NCBI RefSeq assembly: GCF_028607085.1
Contig: NZ_CP117411.1
Coordinates: forward strand, 806,001 to 870,000
Source of the DNA: Sphingomonas naphthae
Lineage (GTDB): Bacteria; Pseudomonadota; Alphaproteobacteria; Sphingomonadales; Sphingomonadaceae
Direction: 5' to 3'
DNA: 64,000 nucleotides
Shown here: piece by piece, positions 42,368 through 51,538 of the stretch
How the letters are laid out: each line of letters starts with the position of its first letter
How positions within the stretch are numbered: the first letter of the stretch is position 1
The notes under the pieces: model-generated
What the model saw: the letters and a program-made list of their open reading frames with translations, nothing else
Told to the model about the DNA's origin: nothing
Databases searched by the model: none
Program-made: the position numbers and the translations under genes

Positions 42368-43219
42368 TCAGCCGTTGACGATGGTGCCGCCGTTCGGATG
42401 CAGCACCTGCCCCGACATATAGCTCGAATCCGCGCAGGCGAGGAACAGGAAGGCGGGCGCCACCTCGTTGGGCTGGCCGGGGCGGCCCATCGGGGTCGTC
42501 TCGCCGAAGCCTTCCAGTTTCTCCGGGCTGGCCCCGCCCGAGGGGTTGAGCGGCGTCCAGATCGGCCCCGGCGCCACGGCGTTCACCCGGATGCCATGCT
42601 CGACGAGATTTTCGGAGAGCGAGCGGGTGAAGGCGGTGATGGCGCCCTTGGTGCTGGAATAGTCGAGCAGCTCCTTCGAGCCCTGATACATGGTCACGCT
42701 GGTGCAGTTCACGATCGCCGCGCCCGATTTCAGATGCGGCCGCGCCGCCTGCGTCAGGAAGAACATGCCGAAGATGTTGGTCTGGAAGGTGCGGCGAAGC
42801 TGATCCTCGGTTATATCGACGATATCCTTGTCGGGATGCTGCTCGCCGGCGTTGTTGACGAGGATGTCGAGCCGGCCGAACGCGCCGATCACCTGCTCGA
42901 CGGCCGCGTCGCACCAATCCTTGTCGCCGACATCGCCCGCGATCGCGATGGCCAACCGGCCTTCGCTCTCGACGATCTCGACGGTCTTCGCGGCATCCTC
43001 ATGTTCGCAGAGATACAGCACCGCGACATCGGCACCCTCGCGCGCATAGAGTGCGGCCACCGCCCGCCCGATCCCGCTGTCAGCCCCGGTCACGATCGCG
43101 ACCTTGCCGGCGAGTCGCCCCGAACCCGGATAGCGCGGCGCCCAATCCGGCTTGGGCTCTAGCGTGGCTTCGGATCCGGGTAGCCCGTCCTGATGGATCA
43201 TGGGATCGATATCGGCCAT
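42368..43219 (-). CDS. SDR-family oxidoreductase (YhdF/YghA-like)
   Basis: 283 residues. The NAD(P) site TGADSGIGRA, the NNAG motif ILVNNAGEQH and the catalytic YSSTK (Y-x3-K with Ser in NCTSVTMY) are complete. The 35-residue N-terminal extension with DWAPRYPGSGRLAGK is typical of the general-stress-protein-39/YghA group of SDRs. The substrate of that group is uncertain. Confidence 0.93.
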   Translation of the reverse strand: MADIDPMIHQDGLPGSEATLEPKPDWAPRYPGSGRLAGKVAIVTGADSGIGRAVAALYAREGADVAVLYLCEHEDAAKTVEIVESEGRLAIAIAGDVGDKDWCDAAVEQVIGAFGRLDILVNNAGEQHPDKDIVDITEDQLRRTFQTNIFGMFFLTQAARPHLKSGAAIVNCTSVTMYQGSKELLDYSSTKGAITAFTRSLSENLVEHGIRVNAVAPGPIWTPLNPSGGASPEKLEGFGETTPMGRPGQPNEVAPAFLFLACADSSYMSGQVLHPNGGTIVNG

Positions 43220-43292
43220 CCTGCTACGCTCCTCGACAGTTCGGGGAGCATAACGGGCGGGGCGGGCGAAGGTTCGCGGGTGCCCCGGTCGG

Positions 43293-44501
43293 TCAGACCC
43301 GCTCGACGGCGAGCGCCAACCCCATGCCGACGCCGATGCACAAGGTCGTCAGACCGCGCCTGCCGCCCGATTTCTCGAGCTGATGCACCAAGGTCATCGC
43401 GATCCGCGCGCCGGACATGCCGAGGGGGTGGCCGAGCGCGATCGCGCCGCCGTTGGCGTTGACGTGCGCGGCATCGTCGGGGAGGCCCAGCGCGCGCAGC
43501 GAGGCGAGCGACTGGCTGGCGAAGGCCTCGTTGAGTTCGATCGCGTCGAAATCGCCGATGGTAAGGCCGAGGCGCGCCATCAGTTTCTGGCTGGCCGGCA
43601 CCGGGCCGATGCCCATCACGCGCGGCTCGACGCCGGCCGAGGCGAGACCGAGGATGCGGGCGCGCGGGGTCAGCCCATGCGCCTTCACCGCCGCCTCGCT
43701 GGCGACGATCATCGCCGCCGCGCCATCGTTGATACCCGAGGCGTTGCCTGCCGTGACGGTGCCGTCCGGGCCGAACAGCGGCTTCAGCTTGGCCAGCGTC
43801 TCGATCGTGGTGTCGGCGCGGGGATGTTCGTCGACCGACACCTCCACCGTCTCGCCCTTCTTCCGGCCGGGCACGCTGACGGCGACGATCTCCTCGGCGT
43901 GGAAGCCGCTCTGCTGCGCAGCGATGGCGCGCTGCTGGCTGCGGACGGCGAAGGCATCCTGGTCGGCGCGGCTGATGCCATGATCCTGCGCGACATTCTC
44001 GCCGGTGCGGGGCATCGTCTCGGTGCCGTAGAGGGCGTCGAGCGCGGGGTTGACGAAGCGCCAGCCCATCGTCGTGTCCTCGATCTTCTGGTTGCGGCCG
44101 AACGGCGCGTCGGCCTTGCCCATCACGAAGGGCGCGCGCGTCATGCTCTCGACCCCGCCGGCGATGGCGAGCGCCATCTCGTCGGCCTTGATCGCCCGCG
44201 CCGCCGCGCCGACCGCTTCCAGCCCCGACGCGCACAGCCGGTTGAGCGTCACCCCCGGCACGACATGCGGCACGCCCGCCAGCAGCAGGCTCATCCGCGC
44301 GACGTTGCGATTGTCCTCGCCCGACTGGTTGGCGCAACCGTAGAACACCTCCTCGATCGCCGAGGGATCGAGCGACGGATTGCGCGCCAGCAGCGCCCGC
44401 ATGGGCAAGGCGCCGAGATCGTCGGCGCGGACCTTGGCGAGGATGCCGCCGTAGCGGCCGACGGGGGTGCGGATCGCATCGCAGATGAAGGCTTCGCTCA
44501 T
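43293..44501 (-). CDS. pcaF: 3-oxoadipyl-CoA thiolase
   Basis: 402 residues. Catalytic C90 in LNRLCASGLEAV, the His in GHPLGMSGARI and the second Cys in LCIGVGMG are present. The loop YGCANQSGEDNRNVARM is characteristic of PcaF/PaaJ, which split 3-oxoadipyl-CoA into succinyl-CoA and acetyl-CoA. Its position right behind pcaIJ supports the protocatechuate/catechol (3-oxoadipate) route over phenylacetate. Confidence 0.93.
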   Translation of the reverse strand: MSEAFICDAIRTPVGRYGGILAKVRADDLGALPMRALLARNPSLDPSAIEEVFYGCANQSGEDNRNVARMSLLLAGVPHVVPGVTLNRLCASGLEAVGAAARAIKADEMALAIAGGVESMTRAPFVMGKADAPFGRNQKIEDTTMGWRFVNPALDALYGTETMPRTGENVAQDHGISRADQDAFAVRSQQRAIAAQQSGFHAEEIVAVSVPGRKKGETVEVSVDEHPRADTTIETLAKLKPLFGPDGTVTAGNASGINDGAAAMIVASEAAVKAHGLTPRARILGLASAGVEPRVMGIGPVPASQKLMARLGLTIGDFDAIELNEAFASQSLASLRALGLPDDAAHVNANGGAIALGHPLGMSGARIAMTLVHQLEKSGGRRGLTTLCIGVGMGLALAVERV

Positions 44502-44527
44502 GGGTATATCCTCTCTCGTTCGGGCGA

Positions 44528-45184
44528 TCAGGCGGCTTGCAGGGCGTTCGGCGCGTCGAGCGGCACGCCGGTCAGCCGGCGGAGTTCGTCGAGGCTGAGG
44601 CCATCGACCATCTCGACGACGCTGGCGCCCTCTGGCCCGACATCGAACACCGCCATATCGGTATAGACACGGCTCACGCAGCCGAGGCCGGTAAGCGGAT
44701 AGGTGCAGGCCTCGACCAGCTTGCTCTCGCCCTGCTTGGTCAGCAGGTCCATCATCACGAAGGTCTGCTTGGCGCCGATGGCGAGGTCCATCGCCCCGCC
44801 CACCGCCGGGATCGCGCCCGGCTCGCCGGTGTGCCAGTTCGCCAGATCGCCCGTCACCGATACCTGGAAGGCGCCCAGCACGCAGATGTCGAGATGCCCG
44901 CCGCGCATCATCGCGAAGCTGTCGGCATGGTGGAAGAAACAGCCGCCCGCCAGCAGGGTCACCGCCTGCTTGCCGGCGTTGATGAGTTCCCAATCCTCCT
45001 CGCCGGCGGCCGGGGCCGGCCCCATGCCGAGCAGGCCGTTCTCGCTCTGGAGGAACACTTCGCGATCGACGGGCAGGTAATTGGCCACCTTGGTCGGCAG
45101 GCCGATGCCGAGGTTCACATAGGCGCCCTCGGGAATGTCGCGGGCGACGCGGGCGGCCATCTGGTCGCGGTTCAGGCGGTTCAT
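44528..45184 (-). CDS. pcaJ: 3-oxoadipate CoA-transferase subunit B
   Basis: 218 residues. The catalytic Glu is E48 in LQSENGLLG. NLGIGLPTKVANYL and GKQAVTLLAGGCFFHHADSFAMMRGGHLD match subunit B of class I CoA-transferases. Adjacent pcaI and pcaF make 3-oxoadipate the likely acceptor, though acetoacetate transferases are close relatives. It begins 16 bases after the pcaI stop. Confidence 0.93.
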   Translation of the reverse strand: MNRLNRDQMAARVARDIPEGAYVNLGIGLPTKVANYLPVDREVFLQSENGLLGMGPAPAAGEEDWELINAGKQAVTLLAGGCFFHHADSFAMMRGGHLDICVLGAFQVSVTGDLANWHTGEPGAIPAVGGAMDLAIGAKQTFVMMDLLTKQGESKLVEACTYPLTGLGCVSRVYTDMAVFDVGPEGASVVEMVDGLSLDELRRLTGVPLDAPNALQAA

Positions 45185-45200
45185 CGGGCTTCCTCCGGGG

Positions 45201-45890
45201 TCAGGCGGCGAGGGCGGCGGGCGGAGCGGGGGCGATCTCGACGACGCGCTGGACGAAGATACCGGGGGTCACCACCCCCTCCGGGTCCAGCTCGCCGAGC
45301 GGCACGATGCCGCTCACCTGCGCGATCGTCGTCCTGGCCGCCATTGCCATGATCGGGCCGAAATTGCGCGCGGTCTTGCGGAAGGTGAGATTGCCCCAGC
45401 GATCGCCGCGATGCGCCTTGATGAGCGCGAAATCGGCGTGGATCGGCTCTTCCAGCACATAATGTTTGCCGCCGAATTCGCGGACTTCCTTGCCCGCCGC
45501 CAGCAGCGTGCCGTAGCCGGTCGGCGTGAAGATCGCGCCGAGGCCGGCACCCGCCGCCTGGATGCGCGCCGCCAGATTGCCCTGCGGCACCAGTTCCAGC
45601 TCGATCCGGCCGGCGCGATAGGCGGCGTCGAAATGGTGTGAGTCCGCCTGGCGCGGGAAGGAACAGATGATCTTGCGCACCCGGCCCTCGCGGATCAGCG
45701 CGGCGACGCCCTGTTCGCCGTTGCCGGCATTGTTGTTGATGATCGTCAGGTTGCCGACGCCGCGGGTGATGAGCGCGTCGATCAGCTGATCGGGCATCCC
45801 GGCCGTGCCGAAACCGCCGATCATCACCGCCGCCCCCTCGAAGATATCCGCGACCGCCGCCTCCGCACTGGCCACCGCCTTGTCGATCAT
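45201..45890 (-). CDS. pcaI: 3-oxoadipate CoA-transferase subunit A
   Basis: 229 residues. GGFGTAGMPDQLIDAL and LTIINNNAGNGEQGVAALI are the CoA-transferase subunit A motifs, and FTPTGYGTLLAAGKEVREF follows. GGGGGAGCAGG lies just before the ATG at 45890. First gene of pcaIJF; divergent from the IclR regulator. Confidence 0.93.
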   Translation of the reverse strand: MIDKAVASAEAAVADIFEGAAVMIGGFGTAGMPDQLIDALITRGVGNLTIINNNAGNGEQGVAALIREGRVRKIICSFPRQADSHHFDAAYRAGRIELELVPQGNLAARIQAAGAGLGAIFTPTGYGTLLAAGKEVREFGGKHYVLEEPIHADFALIKAHRGDRWGNLTFRKTARNFGPIMAMAARTTIAQVSGIVPLGELDPEGVVTPGIFVQRVVEIAPAPPAALAA

Positions 45891-45954
45891 CCTGCTCCCC
45901 CTCACGTTCCGGGCGTGTCGGGCGATCAAATTCTCCAGCGCCGATCTTGCGTCA

Positions 45955-45990
45955 ATCGATAAACGGCATATTGTCCGATAATCGTTTGAT
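45955..45990. promoter_or_regulatory. Probable PcaR-type operator between pcaI and the IclR gene
   Basis: GTCCGATAATCG at 45973-45984 closely resembles the CGATAATCG-centred site described for IclR-type PcaR/PobR regulators, and CGATAAACGG lies about 19 bases upstream as a partial second copy. It is 19 bases before the IclR start, suited to control both directions. Confidence 0.6.
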
Positions 45991-46002
45991 GGAGTAGGCC
46001 CC

Positions 46003-46791
46003 GTGCAGGATCTCGCGCTGCTGGATGCCAATGGCGACCCGGATTTCATGACCTCGCTGGCGCGCGGGTTGGCGGTGCTGCGCTGCTTTTCGGATGAGCG
46101 GCGCCCGATGACGATCGCGCAGGCGAGCAGGCTCACGGGGCTCAGCCGCCCGGCGGTGAAACGCTGCCTGCACACGCTCGTAAGGCTCGGCTATGCCGCG
46201 CAGGAGGGGGTGCATTATGCGCTGCGCCCCAAGGTGCTGTCGCTCGGCTACGCCTATCTGTCGTCGAGCACGCTCGCGATGCGCGCCCAGCCGCTGCTCG
46301 ATGAGCTGCGCGACGAACTGCACGAATCCTGCTCGCTCGGCGTGATCGAGGAGGACGAGGTCTATTATGTCGCCCGCGCGGAGGTTTCGCGCATCATGTC
46401 GATCGCATTGCGCGCCGGCAGCCGCCTCCCACTCTACTGCACCTCGATGGGCCGCACCCTGCTGGCCGGCCAGCCGCGCGCCACGCAGGAAGCCTATCTG
46501 CGCCGCACCGATCTCAAGCCGCTGACGGCGAATACGGAGACCGATCCTGCGATGCTTCTCGGCGTGCTTCGTCATGTCGCGGACGAAGGCTATGCGATCA
46601 TCGACCAGGAACTCGAACTGGGCCTGCGATCGATTGCCGTGCCTGTTTTGGGGCGGGATGGCGTCATGGCGGCGGTGAATGTCGGCACGCAATCCGCCAG
46701 CGTCAGCCTGGCCGAGCTGCGATCGCGGTTCCTGCCGCCCCTTCGCCGGGTAGCACGCGAGCTGGCCGCAGGAGGATTGCACAACCCCTGA
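46003..46791 (+). CDS. pcaR: IclR-family regulator, PcaR/PobR group
   Basis: 262 residues. The winged helix (MTIAQASRLTGLSRPAVKRC) sits at about 35-70 and the effector domain after that includes RAGSRLPLYCTSMGRTLLA and IIDQELELGLRSIAVPV. The N-terminal FMTSLARGLAVLRCF is typical of PcaR, PcaU and CatR-type IclR proteins. The start is a GTG at 46003. It probably activates pcaIJF in response to 3-oxoadipate; the effector is inferred from family and position. Confidence 0.88.
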   Translation: MQDLALLDANGDPDFMTSLARGLAVLRCFSDERRPMTIAQASRLTGLSRPAVKRCLHTLVRLGYAAQEGVHYALRPKVLSLGYAYLSSSTLAMRAQPLLDELRDELHESCSLGVIEEDEVYYVARAEVSRIMSIALRAGSRLPLYCTSMGRTLLAGQPRATQEAYLRRTDLKPLTANTETDPAMLLGVLRHVADEGYAIIDQELELGLRSIAVPVLGRDGVMAAVNVGTQSASVSLAELRSRFLPPLRRVARELAAGGLHNP

Positions 46792-46823
46792 TCAAAGCGC
46801 AGGCGTCTGTCAGGGCGCCTTCG

Positions 46824-47624
46824 TCATTCGGCGAGCCAGGACAGCAAAAGGGCGGCGGTCTCCTCCGGCAGTTCGACGGCCGGCATATGGCCGCAATCCC
46901 GGAAGATGTGCAGGCGGGCGTTGGGGATCGAAGCGGCCATTTCCTCGGCGTCGGCCGGGGGCGTAACGCGATCGCCGTCACCCACCGCCACCAGCGTCGG
47001 CACGCGGATCGCGCGGAGGTGGGGGCGGGAATCGATGCGGTTGAGGATGGCGGTCTGCTGGCGGACATAGGCGCGCTTGCCGACCCGCGCCGCCATCGCC
47101 CGCAGCGTGTCGGCGACGGGGCCGGTGGTCCGGTCGGGATGGACCAGCGTCTCGAGCAGCGCGCGGGTGATGCCGACGAACCGGCCGCGGGCGAGGGACG
47201 CGAGCCCCTGCCGCCGGGTGGCCGCGCGGGCCGCCGTATCGGGTCGCGCGCTCGTGTCGATCAGGGCCAGTCGCGTGACCCGCCCGGGTGCCTGCCGCAT
47301 GATCTCCAGGGCGACATAGCCGCCCATCGAGAGCGCGACGAGCGCGAAGCGCGGCGGCGCCGAGGCGAGAACCCGCCGCGCCATGGCGGCGATGCTGTCG
47401 TCGAGCGTGAGATCGGCGACGAAGGGGGCGACATGATCGGCCAGCGCGTCGATCTGGTGCCGCCAGAGGGCACCGTCGCACAGCAGGCCGGGCAGGAACA
47501 CCGTCGGCAGGAGGTCGGTGCGCTCGTCCGAGCCGGTCAACCCGCTATCGTAAGCGGTAAAACCGGCCTCGTCGGTCGGCTCCCCGATCTCCGGCCAACC
47601 AAAAGCATCAAGATCATCGAACAT
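46824..47624 (-). CDS. Alpha/beta hydrolase
   Basis: 266 residues. The nucleophile elbow is LSMGGY, the acid is in VGDGDRVTPP, and the His is in DCGHMPAVELPEET, completing the triad. Similarity in layout to 3-oxoadipate enol-lactonase (PcaD) is tempting given the neighbours, but the N-terminal 40 residues differ and no diagnostic motif decides it. It is divergent from the LysR gene, not part of the pca operon. GGAGGC precedes the ATG at 47624. Confidence 0.85.
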   Translation of the reverse strand: MFDDLDAFGWPEIGEPTDEAGFTAYDSGLTGSDERTDLLPTVFLPGLLCDGALWRHQIDALADHVAPFVADLTLDDSIAAMARRVLASAPPRFALVALSMGGYVALEIMRQAPGRVTRLALIDTSARPDTAARAATRRQGLASLARGRFVGITRALLETLVHPDRTTGPVADTLRAMAARVGKRAYVRQQTAILNRIDSRPHLRAIRVPTLVAVGDGDRVTPPADAEEMAASIPNARLHIFRDCGHMPAVELPEETAALLLSWLAE

Positions 47625-47673
47625 GGCAACGCCTCCGCCGTCCGTAGATGGTGGACGAAGCGGCATCTGTCTA

Positions 47674-47712
47674 ATATCTGGAAAAGGCGATCTTGATAGC
47701 TTTTGGAGATAT
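47674..47712. promoter_or_regulatory. Inverted repeat in the hydrolase/LysR divergent promoter
   Basis: ATATCTGGAAAA (47674-47685) and TTTTGGAGATAT (47701-47712) match as inverted arms at 10 of 12 positions with a 15-base spacer. The right arm runs up to three bases before the LysR start codon. It is a likely binding site for the LysR protein controlling both genes. Confidence 0.6.
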
Positions 47713-47714
47713 CT

Positions 47715-48623
47715 ATGGAGTTGCGCCACATCCGCTATTTCCTCGCGGTGGCCGAGGCGCGCAACTTCACCCGCGCGGCGCAGCGGCTGGGGATCGGCCA
47801 GCCACCGCTCAGCCAGCAGATCCGCGATCTGGAGGATGAGATCGGCGTCCGGCTGTTCCACCGTATCCCGCAGGGCGCCGAACTGACCGAGGCGGGGCAT
47901 GCCTTCCTGGCCGGCGTCCGCACGCTGCCCGATCAGGTGCAGGCGGCGGTGCATGGCGCGCAGCGGGCAGGGCGGGGGGAGACCGGGGCGTTGCGGGTCG
48001 GCTTCACCGGATCGGCGGCCTTCAATCCGGTCGTGCCCGGCATCATCCGGGCCTATCGCCGGGCCTATCCCGATGTCGAACTCTCGTTGCAGGAGGGCAA
48101 TTCGCTCGATCTCGTCACGGCCCTGCGGGACGATCTGCTCGACGCGGCCTTCCTCCGCCCGGAATCGGTCGAGATCGAAGGGCTGCAACTGCGCGAGCTG
48201 GACGACGAAGCGATGGTCGTGGCGCTGCCCTCCGCGCATCGGCTGGCGGGCGCTGCTTCGGTGCGGCTGGCCGACCTCGCGACCGAGGCCTTCGTGCTCA
48301 CCCCGCGAAACCTGGGGCCGACCTTGTTCGACGCCGCCGTCACCGCCTGTCGCGAAGTGGGGTTCGAGCCGCAGTTGGGGCAATCCGCCCCGCAGATTGC
48401 ATCGGTCCTCGCGCTCGTCGCGGCCGAACTGGGCGTGTCTCTGGTGCCGGCCTCGATGCGGAAGGCGGCGATCCAGGGGGTGACCTATTGCGATCTGGCC
48501 GATGTCCGGCGGAGCGTGCGCATCGCGATCGCCTGCCGCCGGACCGACCTGTCGCCGGCCGTCCGCCATTTCTATGCCGAGGCGAGGGCGCAGGCACCCT
48601 CACCGGCAGTGCGGGCCGGCTGA
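47715..48623 (+). CDS. LysR-family regulator
   Basis: 302 residues. MELRHIRYFLAVAEARNF and the helix-turn-helix AAQRLGIGQPPLSQQIRDLE resemble the CatR/BenM branch of LysR proteins, which respond to muconate and related compounds. The effector domain follows. The ATG at 47715 is preceded by TTTTGGAG; an in-frame TTG at 47703 is less likely. It is divergent from the alpha/beta hydrolase, its probable target. Confidence 0.92.
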   Translation: MELRHIRYFLAVAEARNFTRAAQRLGIGQPPLSQQIRDLEDEIGVRLFHRIPQGAELTEAGHAFLAGVRTLPDQVQAAVHGAQRAGRGETGALRVGFTGSAAFNPVVPGIIRAYRRAYPDVELSLQEGNSLDLVTALRDDLLDAAFLRPESVEIEGLQLRELDDEAMVVALPSAHRLAGAASVRLADLATEAFVLTPRNLGPTLFDAAVTACREVGFEPQLGQSAPQIASVLALVAAELGVSLVPASMRKAAIQGVTYCDLADVRRSVRIAIACRRTDLSPAVRHFYAEARAQAPSPAVRAG

Positions 48624-48629
48624 GCCCTC

Positions 48630-50132
48630 TCATTTCTCCTTTACGGTCAGCACCTTGCCCCGGTAAGCCTTCGGATCGACCTTAGCGATCGTCTGCACCT
48701 TGCGGCCTTTCGCGCTCATGAAGGTCACCTCCACCTTGACCGGCGCCATGCTGGTCAGGCCGAAGACCAGCGGGCCGGTGCTCTGGCTGTTGTATCCCCC
48801 GCCCGTCGATACCTGCCGGGTGGCGACGATCTTGCCGGCCGTGTCGAACAGGCGGACTTCCGCGCCGAACCTGTTGATGATGCCCTTGGCGTCGGTCACC
48901 TGAATGGCGAGGCTGCGCTTGCCGGCGGCGGGCAGGGTGTTGCGGAACAGCGGGTGGCCGCCGGTCGGGCCGTAATTGTCGGTAACGGACAGGTCGAGCC
49001 CGCCATCCTTGTCGTAATCGACCCACTGGACGCCATGGTCGGCGACGTCGATCAGGGTTCCGGCGGCGACGTTCACGAAGCCCCTGGCCCCCTCATTGTG
49101 GAACAGGGCATCCTTCGGCACCTGCTGGTCGCGCGGGCCGACATAGGAGGTGACGAACAGGTCGAGCAGCCCGTCATTGTCATAATCGCCCCAGGCGGCG
49201 CCGACGGCGTGGTTTTCGGTATCGACGCCCAACTGTTTGGCGACATCGGTGAAGGTGCCGTCGCCATTGTTGTGCCACAGCTTGTTGCGGCCGTAATTGG
49301 GCTCGAAGATGTCGAGATTGCCGTCGTTGTCGTAATCGCCGACCGCGCAGCCGACGCCGCCCTCGTCCTTGGCGCGGCCGGGGCTGTCCATGCCGAGGGC
49401 GGGCGCCACATCGACGAAGGTGGCGCCGTCGTTGCGGAAGAAGGAATCGGTGGCGCCGGACTGGTTGGCGAGGAAGAGATCGAGGTCGCCATCCTTGTCA
49501 TAATCCAGCCAGCAGGCGCCGACGGTGGATTTGAACACGTTGAGCGGGCTGCCCGCCATCACCTCGACGAAGCTGCCGCCGTCGTTGCGGAACAGGCGGT
49601 TCTTGCCGATACGGTCGGTGACGAACAGGTCGAGATCGCCGTCATTGTCGTAATCGAGCCAGCTCGACTGGCGCGACGAACGGCCCGAGAAGCTGAGGCC
49701 GATCTTCGCGGCGACTTCGGTGAAGCCCTTGCCCTTGTCGTTGTGATAGACGCGGGTCGGGTTCTTGGGGTCGTTCGGCCCGGCGAGCAGGTCCACCCAG
49801 CCGTCGCCGTCATAATCGCCCCAGCTCAGGCCGCGCACCTCGAAACCGCCCTTTTGCGGCAGGCCCATCGCCGTCCCGACACTGACGAACTTGCCCTTGT
49901 CGTTGCGATAGAGGCGGACCTCGCCGGTCTTGAGCGAGACGGCGAGGTCGAGATCGCCGTCGTTATCGAAATCGGCCCAGGCGTTCGATATGGAATTGCC
50001 GCCGGGAACCACGGCGAAATCGGCGGGCTGGATCGCCTCGAACGGCAGCGGCGCGGGCGTCTGGGCGAGGCCCGGCGTCGCCATGCAGGCGGACAGCAGC
50101 AGCGAAGCGAGAAGGCGACGGGTCGAATGCAT
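48630..50132 (-). CDS. Exported FG-GAP/ASPIC-domain (CRTAC1-like) repeat protein
   Basis: 500 residues with a signal peptide (about 1-23). At least seven FG-GAP units carry calcium loops of the form D-x-D-x-D-G-x2-D, for example DFDNDGDLDL, DYDGDGWVDL and DYDNDGLLDL, building a beta-propeller. The C-terminal ASPIC/UnbV domain (LAIQVTDAKGIINRFGAEV) is present. Such proteins bind calcium and act outside the inner membrane; the ligand is unknown. It is last in the leftward group fecI-fecR-permease-FG-GAP. Confidence 0.88.
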   Translation of the reverse strand: MHSTRRLLASLLLSACMATPGLAQTPAPLPFEAIQPADFAVVPGGNSISNAWADFDNDGDLDLAVSLKTGEVRLYRNDKGKFVSVGTAMGLPQKGGFEVRGLSWGDYDGDGWVDLLAGPNDPKNPTRVYHNDKGKGFTEVAAKIGLSFSGRSSRQSSWLDYDNDGDLDLFVTDRIGKNRLFRNDGGSFVEVMAGSPLNVFKSTVGACWLDYDKDGDLDLFLANQSGATDSFFRNDGATFVDVAPALGMDSPGRAKDEGGVGCAVGDYDNDGNLDIFEPNYGRNKLWHNNGDGTFTDVAKQLGVDTENHAVGAAWGDYDNDGLLDLFVTSYVGPRDQQVPKDALFHNEGARGFVNVAAGTLIDVADHGVQWVDYDKDGGLDLSVTDNYGPTGGHPLFRNTLPAAGKRSLAIQVTDAKGIINRFGAEVRLFDTAGKIVATRQVSTGGGYNSQSTGPLVFGLTSMAPVKVEVTFMSAKGRKVQTIAKVDPKAYRGKVLTVKEK

Positions 50133-50168
50133 GTCAGTCTCTCCTGAAGGCGAGGGGATCGAGGGCCG

Positions 50169-51506
50169 TCACGCGTCCGGCATCCGGTTGTGCGTGCGTG
50201 TGTCGGGCAGGCGCAGATAGACGATCAGCGAGAGGCCGATCATCGCGGTGACATACCAGTAGAAGCCGCGCTCCATGTCGGCCTGCTTCAGCCACAGCGC
50301 GCCATATTCGGCGGTGCCGCCGAACAGCGTGTTGGCGAGCGCGTACGGCAAAGCGACGCCGAGGGTGCGGATATGCGCCGGAAACAGCTCCGCCTTCACC
50401 ACGGCGTTGATCGATGTGTAGCCAGTGACGATCACCAGCCCGCCCAGCACGAGCAGGAAGGCGGTGAAGGAGGAGGTGACCGTCTCCAGCCGGGTGAAGA
50501 TCAGGGTTGTGAACAGCACGCCGCCGACGCCGAAAGCCACCAGCAGCGGCTTGCGGCCGATCCGATCGGACAAGGCCCCCGCGACCGGCTGGAGCAGCAT
50601 GTAGATGAACAGCGCCGAGGCCATGATCGCGGTCGCGGTCTGGCGGCCGAAGCCCGCGCTGTTGACCAGGAATTTCTGCATGTAGGTGCTGTAGGCGTAG
50701 AAGGCGAGCGTGCCGCCAGCGGTGAGCGCCATCACGATCAGCACCTCGCGCGGATGATCGCGGAAGAGCGTCCAGCCGGCCGACTTGGGCTTGTCGCCCT
50801 CGGCCTGCACGTCCTGAAAGGCGTCGGTCTCGCGCAGGCCGCGCCGCAGGTAGAAAACGGTGATGGCCATCACGCCGCCGACCGCGAAGGGGATGCGCCA
50901 GCCCCATTGCTCCAGCTGCGGCTCGCTCAGGAAGCGTTGCAGGATCAGGAGGACGCACAGCGCCAGAAGCTGCCCGGCGATCAGCGTGACATATTGGAAG
51001 CTGGAGAAGAAACCCCGGCGCTTGTGATGCGCCATTTCCGACAGATAGGTGGCGCTGGCGCCATATTCGCCGCCGACGCTGAGCCCTTGCAGCAGGCGCG
51101 CGAACAGCAGCAGCAGCGGCGCCGCCACCCCGATCGTGGCATAGCCGGGGATGACCGCGACCATCATCGATCCGCCGCCCATCAGCATCACCGAAAGCGT
51201 GAGCCCCGCCTTGCGGCCCTTGCGATCGGCGTACATCCCCATCAGCCACGCGCCGAGCGGGCGCATGAGGAAGCCGACCGCGAAGATCGCGGCGGCGTTC
51301 AGCAGCTGCGCGGTGCTGTCGTCGCTGGGGAAGAAGACCGGCGCGAAATAGAGGGTGAAGGCCGAATAGACGTACCAGTCATACCATTCGACCAGGTTGC
51401 CGAGCGACCCGCCGAAGATCGACCATAATTTGCTCTTCTGGTGCGATGACGCCGGCTCCGCATGCTGATCGGGCAGGATGGATGCGGCGGCGAAAGGGCG
51501 GTTCAT
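50169..51506 (-). CDS. MHS-family MFS transporter
   Basis: 445 residues with 12 membrane segments. GNLVEWYDWYVYSAF is the start of the metabolite:H+ symporter (MHS) group, and the MFS loop motif is GMYADRKGRKAG, repeated in the second half as GALSDRIGRKPL. RLLQGLSVGGEYGA is also typical. Family members import small acids or betaines (2-oxoglutarate, shikimate, proline). The ATG at 51506 is chosen over a longer reading. It is 32 bases after the FecR-like gene. Confidence 0.93.
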   Translation of the reverse strand: MNRPFAAASILPDQHAEPASSHQKSKLWSIFGGSLGNLVEWYDWYVYSAFTLYFAPVFFPSDDSTAQLLNAAAIFAVGFLMRPLGAWLMGMYADRKGRKAGLTLSVMLMGGGSMMVAVIPGYATIGVAAPLLLLFARLLQGLSVGGEYGASATYLSEMAHHKRRGFFSSFQYVTLIAGQLLALCVLLILQRFLSEPQLEQWGWRIPFAVGGVMAITVFYLRRGLRETDAFQDVQAEGDKPKSAGWTLFRDHPREVLIVMALTAGGTLAFYAYSTYMQKFLVNSAGFGRQTATAIMASALFIYMLLQPVAGALSDRIGRKPLLVAFGVGGVLFTTLIFTRLETVTSSFTAFLLVLGGLVIVTGYTSINAVVKAELFPAHIRTLGVALPYALANTLFGGTAEYGALWLKQADMERGFYWYVTAMIGLSLIVYLRLPDTRTHNRMPDA

Positions 51507-51538
51507 GGCTGTCAAAACGGACAGCGCGCCCCGCTCTG

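Noticed and set aside
46824-47624. Naming the alpha/beta hydrolase PcaD
   Set aside because: It is in a separate divergent unit with a LysR gene, and no diagnostic enol-lactonase motif was seen.
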